A stretch of 9,573 bases of DNA from an uncultured beta proteobacterium. Its GTDB lineage: Bacteria; Pseudomonadota; Gammaproteobacteria; Burkholderiales; Rhodocyclaceae. The notes under the pieces were generated by a model that had not been told where the DNA came from, did not search any database, and saw only the letters and a list, made by a program, of their open reading frames with translations. The translations under genes were made by a program, and so were the position numbers. The stretch covers positions 1 to 9,573 of the forward strand of contig CAIYYE010000058.1 in NCBI GenBank assembly GCA_903930395.1. The letters are read 5' to 3'. Shown here in pieces: positions 1 to 5,442 of the stretch (the first letter of the stretch is position 1; the number at the start of each line of letters is the position of its first letter).

Positions 1-57
1 CGCCCGCCAGCAAGGCGGAACGCCAAGCCAATTAGCCGAAAAACCGACAAAGCCCAT
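1..57 (-). CDS. Possible 5' end of a further operon gene (partial, frame uncertain)
   Basis: The stop codon of the chalcone-isomerase-like gene overlaps an ATG by one base (TGATG), the usual sign of translational coupling, and this ATG opens a frame that stays open for 19 codons to the window edge. The predicted peptide starts MGFVGFSANW and has no recognisable motif. A competing frame, starting at a TTG at position 50, reads LSVFRLIGLAFRLAGG, which looks more like a hydrophobic signal or membrane N-terminus. I cannot choose between them from so few codons. In related clusters the next gene is often a small lipoprotein or membrane protein (DUF3833 or DUF2878), but nothing here proves that. 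Confidence 0.3.
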   Translation of the reverse strand, partial: MGFVGFSANWLGVPPCWRA

Positions 58-578
58 CACGAAACCCGCCTCAACAACGCCGCCCTCAACCCCGGCGCAC
101 TCGTTCGCTCATCAAGCCATATCCCAAAAAACGCCCGCGCAAAGCCCGGATCTTCGACATGCCCGAGCAGTCGCTCATTGAAATAAAACCGCGCCCCGTC
201 AGGCGCATAGTGACCAACGATGTAATCCCCCGGCTTCACATCCGGAAAGAGTCTGGTCATGTCCAGACCCCAGCGCTTCAAGGCAACCTCATCCACGCCC
301 AGCGCCCGCATTTCCTTGACGCTGGCCTCGGCAATGGCTGCCCCGGCAATGTTGCGCTTGTAGTCGAGACGCAGGGCAAGCGGTGGTCGTTGCGGATCGT
401 CGCCGGCCCACAGCGTCGCTTCGTACACGAGGAAGCCGAAGCGGCGGAACTCGCCATTGCCCCAACGTTTGAGGCCCGCCATGGGATCCGTGCTGGCGAA
501 CGCGGCCAATGGCGCTGCCAGCATCGCCAGCACAAGGCGGCGACGCTTAGCGGTGGCCGAGTTCAAACTGGACGACAT
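57..578 (-). CDS. Exported chalcone-isomerase-like protein
   Basis: A 173-residue protein of the bacterial chalcone-isomerase-like family (Chalcone_3, PF16036 type). Residues about 11-28 (KRRR followed by a hydrophobic run ending LAAFA) look like a Sec signal peptide, so the mature protein is probably periplasmic. Family-like blocks are FGFLVYEATLW near residue 47, a KRNIAGAAIAEASVKEM stretch near 74-90, and GDYIVGHYAPDGARFYFN near 117-134. The ATG at 578 was chosen because it supplies the basic n-region; the same frame stays open upstream inside the methyltransferase gene, but that part is an out-of-frame shadow. The start lies 32 nt inside the upstream gene, suggesting coupled translation. 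The fold binds fatty acids in plant relatives; catalytic flavonoid chemistry is not expected in this bacterial family. Its role in the lipid operon is inferred from context, perhaps as a carrier or in handling modified acyl chains. Confidence 0.85.
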   Translation of the reverse strand: MSSSLNSATAKRRRLVLAMLAAPLAAFASTDPMAGLKRWGNGEFRRFGFLVYEATLWAGDDPQRPPLALRLDYKRNIAGAAIAEASVKEMRALGVDEVALKRWGLDMTRLFPDVKPGDYIVGHYAPDGARFYFNERLLGHVEDPGFARAFFGIWLDERTSAPGLRAALLRRVS

Positions 579-1731
579 CGATATTCCCGGCCAGGAAGCC
601 GGCCTCGCAATAACACAGGTACATGCGCCAGAGGCGGCGGAAGGGCTCGTCGAAACCGAGTTTCTGGATTTCCGGCCAGTTGGCCTCAAAGGCATGGCGC
701 CACTCGGCCAACGTCCTGGCGTAGTCATGACCGAAGGCATACTCATTGCGGACGACAAGGCCCTGTTTGGCCGCAGCGGCGCGGAAGGCGGCGCGCGATG
801 GCAGCATGCCGCCGGGGAAGATGTATTGCTGGATGAAATCCGTGCTGCGACGGTATTCCGGGAAGATGTCGTCGCGGATGGTGATGCTCTGGACGACCGC
901 CCTGCCCCCCGGCTTGAGGGCCTTGGCCAGGGTCTTGAAGTAGGTCGGCCACCAGCGTTCGCCGACGGCTTCGAACATTTCGATGGAAACGACGTGGTCG
1001 AACTGTTCGTCGAGGTCGCGGTAGTCCTGCAAGCGCAAGTCGGCGCCGGGTACGCGCATTTGCGCCCATACAAGCTGGGCCGGCGAGAGGGTCAGTCCGG
1101 TCGTTTGCAAGCCATCCTGTACGGCCATTTCGGCAAAACCGCCCCAGCCGCAGCCGATTTCCAGTACGTGCTGGCCAGGCGCTGCCTTGAGACAGTTCAG
1201 GATGCGACGGTACTTGGCGTGCTGGGCGCATTCGAGCGATCCGTCGTCGACATCACGGTAGATGGCGGACGAATAACTCATGCTCGGGTCCAGCCAGCGC
1301 TGGTAGAAGGTATTGCCCAGGTCGTAGTGGGCCATGATGTTGCGCTTGCTGCCGCTGCGGCTGTTGCCGTTCAGCCAGTGGCGGACGCGGGCGGCAAGGA
1401 GGCCGCGCCATGAACCATAGACCGCTTTCTTCAACTGCTCGCGATTGCTCGCCAGCAGCCTGAGCAGGCCGGTCAGATCGGGTGAATCCCACTGGCCGTC
1501 GAGGTAGGCCTCAGCCAGGCCGATATCGCCTTTGGCCAGGACATGGCCGAACATGGCTTCGTCATGGACATGCATCGTGACGCCATGCTCACCGTCGCCA
1601 AAAAGCGCGCTGGAACCGTCGGGCAAACGAATTTCGAGCAGGCCACCGCGTAGCTTTTCGAGTAGATCGAAGACCAGTTTCGTCTCGCGGGCTGCCCTTC
1701 CGCAGCCGCGCAAAATCATCGTGTTGTTCAT
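547..1731 (-). CDS. Cyclopropane-fatty-acid-synthase-like SAM methyltransferase
   Basis: A 394-residue member of the Cfa family (COG2230), which transfers a methyl carbon from S-adenosylmethionine to the double bond of phospholipid acyl chains at the membrane. The SAM-binding motif VLEIGCGWGGFA is at 189-200; other hallmarks are HYDLGN (135-140), SIEMFEAVG (249-257), FIQQYIFPGG (299-308) and YCEAGF (374-379). Length and the N-terminal domain are normal for the family. Aligned by eye to E. coli Cfa, the bicarbonate-binding residues E239 and Y317 are kept (E254, Y337), but C139 is replaced by S155 and H266 by Q281. These changes recall the UfaA1/UfaM-like branch that makes methyl- or methylene-branched rather than cyclopropane acids. 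The start is 3 nt after the DUF1365 stop; an ATG four codons further in (1719) is an alternative. Substrate and product are inferred. Confidence 0.9.
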   Translation of the reverse strand: MNNTMILRGCGRAARETKLVFDLLEKLRGGLLEIRLPDGSSALFGDGEHGVTMHVHDEAMFGHVLAKGDIGLAEAYLDGQWDSPDLTGLLRLLASNREQLKKAVYGSWRGLLAARVRHWLNGNSRSGSKRNIMAHYDLGNTFYQRWLDPSMSYSSAIYRDVDDGSLECAQHAKYRRILNCLKAAPGQHVLEIGCGWGGFAEMAVQDGLQTTGLTLSPAQLVWAQMRVPGADLRLQDYRDLDEQFDHVVSIEMFEAVGERWWPTYFKTLAKALKPGGRAVVQSITIRDDIFPEYRRSTDFIQQYIFPGGMLPSRAAFRAAAAKQGLVVRNEYAFGHDYARTLAEWRHAFEANWPEIQKLGFDEPFRRLWRMYLCYCEAGFLAGNIDVVQFELGHR

Positions 1732-1734
1732 TTT

Positions 1735-2487
1735 TCAGTCCCGGAGAGGTTGAGGAACGTGGGCGCCACGGAAGGGCACCCCTTTCAGCCAGAGCTTCAA
1801 GGCTTGCCAGTGGATGCGGAACATCACGCCGGCGGTGAGAAAAGGCATTTTCAGGAAAGCGCCAAGCAAGGCGGCCATCGACCACGCCCGCGGCTTGCCG
1901 GAAATCGAGGTCAGCAACAACTCGCCGTCGGCGTCGTCATAGTCGATGCGGGCCAGGGGAACCGCCCGGTCAAGATGAAAGCGGAAGCGGTAGCCGCCCT
2001 CGATTTCATTGAAGGGCGAGACGTGGAATTCCTTCGCGGCCTTGATTTCCTGACCGTCCTCGAGGGGCGATCCATCGACGTTATGCAGGAGGTAGCTGTG
2101 GTGTCCGCCGAAGGTGTTGTTCACCTCGGCCAGCACGGCGATCAAGGCGCCCTCGGCATTGCGACAGAACCAGAAACTGACCGGATTGAAAACGAAGCCG
2201 AAGACGCGCGGGAAACATTGCAGCGTGATTTCGCCGTCATCCGGCAGGCTGCGCTGACGCAGTTGTGCCTGTATCCACGGCAGCAGCGGACTGCCATCGC
2301 GAGCGCCGTGATCCTTTTGGCGAAAACTCAGCAGGTTGCTGCGGTCAACCGAGAAAATCGGGCAATTCCCGACCTGCAGATCGCGCACTGGCAATTGAAT
2401 GTAGAAGACCGGATAGACGAAGGCATTGACCGCCGGGCGCAGGCGCCGGTGCATGACATGGCCGAGAAAGAGGCGCGGGCGGTTCAT
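1735..2487 (-). CDS. DUF1365 family protein
   Basis: A 250-residue DUF1365 protein (COG3496). Visible family blocks are GHVMHRRLRP (9-18) followed by NAFVYPVFY, RVFGFVFNPVSFWFC (94-108), LAEVNNTFGG (119-128), KEFHVSPFN (152-160), and a C-terminal hydrophobic segment with FRIHWQALKLWLKGVPF (223-239). The ATG at 2487 matches the family N-terminus; the open frame extending to 2625 is only read-through over the 3' end of the upstream gene. The gap to the upstream stop is 7 nt. No biochemical activity is firmly established for DUF1365. It co-occurs with Cfa-like methyltransferases and FAD amine-oxidase-like proteins in many proteobacteria, which suggests a role in modifying or transferring acyl chains. 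The conserved His and Asn residues could form an active or metal site, but that is speculation. Confidence 0.9.
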   Translation of the reverse strand: MNRPRLFLGHVMHRRLRPAVNAFVYPVFYIQLPVRDLQVGNCPIFSVDRSNLLSFRQKDHGARDGSPLLPWIQAQLRQRSLPDDGEITLQCFPRVFGFVFNPVSFWFCRNAEGALIAVLAEVNNTFGGHHSYLLHNVDGSPLEDGQEIKAAKEFHVSPFNEIEGGYRFRFHLDRAVPLARIDYDDADGELLLTSISGKPRAWSMAALLGAFLKMPFLTAGVMFRIHWQALKLWLKGVPFRGAHVPQPLRD

Positions 2488-2494
2488 GGCTGGC

Positions 2495-3817
2495 TCAGGC
2501 CGTCTCAAGCGCGCGAGGGGCGACAACCGGCTGCGTTTGCCAGGGGGCCATGACCCCCAGGCCATTGACGACGCGCAATGCCGACTTGAGGCCATCCTCA
2601 TGGAAGCCGTAACTGCCCCAGGCACCGGCCAGCCAGATGCCGTTTTCGCCCTGCACCTCGGCCAGACGCTGCTGGGCAGCGATGGCCGGACCGTCGAAAA
2701 TCGGGTGGGCGTAATCGAACTCGGCCAGCACCGTGGCGGGGTCTGGTTCGCGCGCCGGGTTCAGGGTGACGACGACCGGCGTCTTGAAGGGCAGCGGCTG
2801 CAGCTTGTTGATGAGGTAGGAAACGCCGACCGGCTGCTCGCCGGGCTCGCCGCTGCCAGCAAAATAGTTCCAGGCCGACCACAGCTTTTCGTCGCGCGGC
2901 AACAAGGCGCGGTCGGTATGCAGCACCGCCCGGTTGGGCTGGTAGCGGATGGCCGACAGCACTTCGCGCTGGGCGTCGGTCGCCGTGAAGCCGAGAATGG
3001 CCTGCGCCTGATCGCTATGGCAGGCCATCACGACCTGATCGAAATGCTCACTGCCGGCGGCATGCGTCACCTTCAGCCAGCCGCCTTCGCGGGAGACGGC
3101 ACTGACCGGGCAGGCCAGCCCGATTTCCCCGCCCTGGGCGACTAGCCGGGCAGCGATTTTGCGCACATAGTCGCGGCCACCGCCCTTGACTGTGCGCCAC
3201 AGGGGCCGGTCGAAAACCTGGAGCAGGCCGTGGTTCTGGCAGAAGCGGATGAAGGTGGCGAGCGGCATGTCGAGCATCTGGCCGGTCGGGCAGGACCAGA
3301 TGGCAGCGGCCATCGGCAGCAGATACCAGTCCGAGAATGCAGCCGAGTAACGGCCCTGCCTCAGGAAATCACACAGGCTGCGCTGGTTGTCAGGGTGTGA
3401 AGCCAGCCAGGCCGTGCTTTCGCGATTGAAGCGCAAAATGTCGGAGAGCATGGCCCAGAATGGCCGGCGCAGCAGGTTGCGCTTCTGCCCGAAAACAGTC
3501 GCCAGATTGCTGCCGGCCCATTCGAGATCGGGATTTTCCAGACTGACGGCGAAGGACATTTCCGTCTCGACACTCTCGACACCCAGCAAGTCGAACATCG
3601 CGATGAGATTCGGGTAGGTCTTTTCATTGAAGACCAGAAAACCCGTATCGACCGGATGCGTCATGCCATCCAGCGTCACGTCGACGGTATTGGTGTGGCC
3701 GCCGAGGTAGCTGCCGGCCTCATACAGCGTCACGTCATGATCGCGGCTCAAGAGCCAGGCGCTGGCCAATCCGGAAATGCCGGCACCAACGACGGCGATA
3801 CGTTTTCTTGAAGTCAT
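2495..3817 (-). CDS. FAD-dependent amine-oxidase-like oxidoreductase (COG2907)
   Basis: A 440-residue flavoprotein. The N-terminal dinucleotide-binding motif is VVGAGISGLASA (9-20, GxGxxG at 11-16), followed by the ribose-binding acidic residue E33 and the GGHTNT loop (39-44). The C-terminal FAD-contact block GIWLAGAWGSYGFHEDGL lies at 393-410. The family (COG2907) is annotated as predicted NAD/FAD-binding protein and is related to phytoene desaturases and amine oxidases, so it may desaturate or oxidise an acyl chain. In alphaproteobacterial furan fatty acid synthesis a desaturase (UfaD) acts after the Cfa-like methylase; this protein is a candidate for an analogous step, by context only. A clear ribosome binding site GGGGAG (3822-3827) stands 4 nt before the ATG and partly within the 10-nt gap after the glutathione peroxidase stop. 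Confidence 0.88.
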   Translation of the reverse strand: MTSRKRIAVVGAGISGLASAWLLSRDHDVTLYEAGSYLGGHTNTVDVTLDGMTHPVDTGFLVFNEKTYPNLIAMFDLLGVESVETEMSFAVSLENPDLEWAGSNLATVFGQKRNLLRRPFWAMLSDILRFNRESTAWLASHPDNQRSLCDFLRQGRYSAAFSDWYLLPMAAAIWSCPTGQMLDMPLATFIRFCQNHGLLQVFDRPLWRTVKGGGRDYVRKIAARLVAQGGEIGLACPVSAVSREGGWLKVTHAAGSEHFDQVVMACHSDQAQAILGFTATDAQREVLSAIRYQPNRAVLHTDRALLPRDEKLWSAWNYFAGSGEPGEQPVGVSYLINKLQPLPFKTPVVVTLNPAREPDPATVLAEFDYAHPIFDGPAIAAQQRLAEVQGENGIWLAGAWGSYGFHEDGLKSALRVVNGLGVMAPWQTQPVVAPRALETA

Positions 3818-3827
3818 GCTGCTCCCC

Positions 3828-4388
3828 TTACTTGCCCAGGAATTCGTCGATCTTGTTCACCAGGTCCTTGTCTTCCGGCTTGGTAAAGCTCGTGTAGGCA
3901 ATGACCTTGGTCGCATCGCGGTTGATCAGGTATTTGTGAAAATTCCACTTCGGCCGGCTGCCGGTGACCTCCGCCAGCTTCAGGTAGAAGGGATTGGCGT
4001 TCTTGCCCTTGACCACGCTCTTGCCGGCCATCGGAAACTCAACGCCGTAAGTCAGGCGGCAAAAATCGGCAATTTCCTTTTCGCTGCCCGGTTCCTGTTC
4101 GCCGAAATCGTTGGAGGGAAATCCGAGAACGACCAGCCCCTTGTCCTTGAGCCGCGCATAGAGTTTTTCCAGCCCGTCGTATTGCGACGTGAAGCCACAG
4201 TAACTTGCTGTATTGACGACCAGAATCACCTTGCCGGCGTACTGGCAAAGGGGCATGGGCTGGCCATCCTGCAGTTTGCTGAAGGTATGGTTGAGCAGGG
4301 CCGGACATTCTCCGGCAGCCGTGGCGGGCAGCACACCGGCTGAAACCAGCCCGGCGATACCAAGCCAACGCTTGAGATTTGAGAACAT
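3828..4388 (-). CDS. Exported glutathione peroxidase (thioredoxin-type, 2-Cys)
   Basis: A 186-residue glutathione peroxidase family protein that should reduce peroxides, possibly lipid hydroperoxides. Numbered from the ATG at 4388, the peroxidatic cysteine is C64 in NTASYCGFTSQY, and the rest of the catalytic tetrad is Q98 (FGEQEPG), W148 and N149 (WNFHKYLI). C110 lies 46 residues after C64, the same spacing as the C45/C91 pair of the thioredoxin-dependent Drosophila enzyme, so thioredoxin-like rather than glutathione reduction is likely. The FPCNQF cysteine of many homologues is serine here (FPSNDF). Residues 5-25 (NLKRW then a hydrophobic run ending ATAA) form a probable signal peptide, placing the enzyme in the periplasm. 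The start is set by AAGGAG at 4395-4400, six bases before the ATG; a TTG at 4394 directly abuts that site and is rejected. It is the first gene of the lipid operon. Confidence 0.92.
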   Translation of the reverse strand: MFSNLKRWLGIAGLVSAGVLPATAAGECPALLNHTFSKLQDGQPMPLCQYAGKVILVVNTASYCGFTSQYDGLEKLYARLKDKGLVVLGFPSNDFGEQEPGSEKEIADFCRLTYGVEFPMAGKSVVKGKNANPFYLKLAEVTGSRPKWNFHKYLINRDATKVIAYTSFTKPEDKDLVNKIDEFLGK

Positions 4389-4394
4389 ATTCAA

Positions 4395-4400
4395 CTCCTT
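4395..4400 (-). promoter_or_regulatory. Shine-Dalgarno site of the glutathione peroxidase gene
   Basis: AAGGAG on the minus strand, with a 6-nt spacer to the ATG at 4388. It rules out the in-frame TTG at 4394, which would have no spacer. Confidence 0.8.
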
Positions 4401-4406
4401 CTTGTT

Positions 4407-4419
4407 TTGTCCTAGACAA
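4407..4419. promoter_or_regulatory. Near-palindromic operator half, TTGTC-N3-GACAA
   Basis: TTGTCCTAGACAA has perfect 5-bp arms. It matches the minus-strand reading of 4481-4493 (TTGTCCTGAACAA) at 11 of 13 positions, and the two centres are 74 bp apart, close to seven helical turns. It covers the -35 box proposed for the regulator gene, so it is a likely second binding site for the same protein. Confidence 0.5.
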
Positions 4420-4441
4420 CAAGGACGTTTGTTCGTAAGAT
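4413..4441 (+). promoter_or_regulatory. Candidate promoter of the MerR/B12 regulator gene
   Basis: TAGACA (4413-4418, five of six -35 bases), a 17-bp spacer, and TAAGAT (4436-4441, four of six -10 bases) on the plus strand. An alternative -10, GATAAT at 4439-4444, has a poorer spacer. The -35 box lies inside the near-palindrome at 4407-4419, and the -10 box overlaps the -10 of the divergent promoter, so the two promoters are back to back and probably compete. Confidence 0.4.
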
Positions 4442-4465
4442 AATGAGCAAAGAACGACTTGTCAA
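4437..4465 (-). promoter_or_regulatory. Sigma70-type promoter of the lipid operon
   Basis: On the minus strand a perfect -35 box TTGACA (4465-4460) is followed by a 17-bp spacer and the -10 box TATCTT (4442-4437, four of six consensus bases). Transcription should begin near 4430, leaving about 40 nt of leader before the glutathione peroxidase ATG. The -35 box overlaps the first of the 11-bp operator repeats (4459-4469), so a protein bound there would block RNA polymerase, as described for CarH operators. Confidence 0.65.
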
Positions 4466-4491
4466 CGGTTTGTCTAACATTTGTTCAGGAC
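4459..4491. promoter_or_regulatory. Operator: three contiguous 11-bp direct repeats
   Basis: TTGTCAACGGT (4459-4469), TTGTCTAACAT (4470-4480) and TTGTTCAGGAC (4481-4491) follow each other without a gap, all beginning TTGT[C/T]. An 11-bp direct-repeat operator is the established arrangement for tetrameric CarH, where several MerR domains bind side by side. Repeat 1 overlaps the -35 box of the lipid operon, and repeat 3 covers the ribosome binding site of the regulator gene (AGGA, 4487-4490), consistent with repression of the operon and autoregulation. Binding itself is inferred. Confidence 0.6.
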
Positions 4492-4495
4492 AAAT

Positions 4496-5410
4496 ATGAA
4501 TACACCCAGTTTCAATATCGCCGCTGTCGAACGCGACACCGGGCTCTCCAAGGATGTCCTGCGCATGTGGGAACGCCGCTACGGCTTTCCCGTGCCAAGC
4601 CGTGACAACCATGGGGAACGCTGCTATCCAGCCGAACAGGTCGACCGTCTGCGCCTGATCAAACGCCTGATGGATCAGGGCCATCGGCCGGGAAAGCTGA
4701 TTGCGACGCCCCCCGATGAACTGACCGCGCTGACGCCCCGCCGTTCAAAGCCGGCTATGTCTTCCATGCCTGTCGAGACGGGGGAGCTTGAAGAATTGCT
4801 GGCGCTGATCAAGCAACACGATGCCGCTGCCTATCAGCAGGCCATGCAGCAGCGTCTTGCCCGCCAGGGCTTGCAGCGTTTTGTTCAGGACACCGTGGCG
4901 CCACTGACGCAACAGGTCGGTGAAAAATGGGAAGACGGGAGCTTCGAGGTATTTGAGGAACACCTGTTTACCGAGCTGACCAAGCGCCTGCTGCGCCAGG
5001 CCATCGCCACCCTGCCCGGCGGTCCGCGCGGGCCACGTGTGCTGCTCACCAGCGTCCCGGAGGAAACGCACGTGCTCGGCCTGCTCATGGTCGAGGCGCT
5101 GTTCGCGCTGGAGGGTGCCGAGTGCATTCCGCTCGGTACGCAAATGCCGCTGCTCGAAATCGGCCGTGCCGCCGAAGCCCATCAGGCCGACATCGTCGCC
5201 CTGTCTTTTTCCGCTGCCTTTCCGCAACGCCAGATTCCCGGGCTGCTCCAGCAATTGCGGCTGGTCCTGCCGAAAAATGCAGCGCTTTGGGCGGGTGGCG
5301 CGGGCGTCGCCCGCATCGCCCAATCAGACGATGCGGCGTTGATCACGACGCTGGAACAGGCCGTCAGCGAATTGGCCGACTGGCGAGGAAGGACAGCGCC
5401 TGGTAGTTAG
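4496..5410 (+). CDS. MerR-type regulator with CarH/LitR-like adenosylcobalamin-binding domains
   Basis: A 304-residue three-domain regulator. Residues 7-70 form a MerR winged-helix domain (GLSKDVLRMWERRYGFP at 16-32). Residues about 97-170 form the four-helix cap of B12-dependent regulators with W145 and E155-H156, exactly the W-x9-EH motif. Residues about 180-295 are the cobalamin-binding Rossmann domain with E190-x-H192-x-x-G195 (ExHxxG), whose histidine is the lower cobalt ligand in CarH. In that family the dark, AdoCbl-bound tetramer represses and light cleaves the Co-C bond, releasing the DNA. The residue after W145 is glutamate, not the histidine that CarH of Thermus uses for its light-state bis-His adduct. 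The ATG at 4496 has AGGA five bases upstream; a TTG at 4481 is rejected because it lies in the operator. The gene is divergent from the lipid operon, its likely target. Light sensing is inferred, not shown. Confidence 0.88.
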   Translation: MNTPSFNIAAVERDTGLSKDVLRMWERRYGFPVPSRDNHGERCYPAEQVDRLRLIKRLMDQGHRPGKLIATPPDELTALTPRRSKPAMSSMPVETGELEELLALIKQHDAAAYQQAMQQRLARQGLQRFVQDTVAPLTQQVGEKWEDGSFEVFEEHLFTELTKRLLRQAIATLPGGPRGPRVLLTSVPEETHVLGLLMVEALFALEGAECIPLGTQMPLLEIGRAAEAHQADIVALSFSAAFPQRQIPGLLQQLRLVLPKNAALWAGGAGVARIAQSDDAALITTLEQAVSELADWRGRTAPGS

Positions 5411-5433
5411 TCGCTAGCCGTTAGCTAACGACT
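5406..5433. terminator. Hairpin / heptad repeat between convergent genes
   Basis: The 32-nt gap between two convergent genes, together with the regulator's last codons, can fold into a hairpin: 5409-5418 pairs with 5424-5433 (nine of ten positions) around a 5-nt loop. The same stretch also contains a perfect 12-bp palindrome at 5419-5430 (CGTTAGCTAACG). No T-run follows on either strand, so it would be a weak or factor-assisted bidirectional terminator. The sequence is also built from 7-bp units (5406, 5413, 5420) of consensus G[T/C]TAGNN, and the regulator's stop codon sits inside the first unit. Confidence 0.35.
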
Positions 5434-5442
5434 CCCTGCCAA

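Noticed and set aside
57..1073. A 338-codon reading of the chalcone-isomerase-like frame
   Set aside because: The first 165 codons are a Ser/Arg/Pro-rich out-of-frame reading of the methyltransferase gene; the real start is the ATG at 578 before the signal peptide.
457..1413. A 318-codon open frame on the plus strand
   Set aside because: It is antisense to the methyltransferase and chalcone-isomerase-like genes, whose family motifs are unmistakable.
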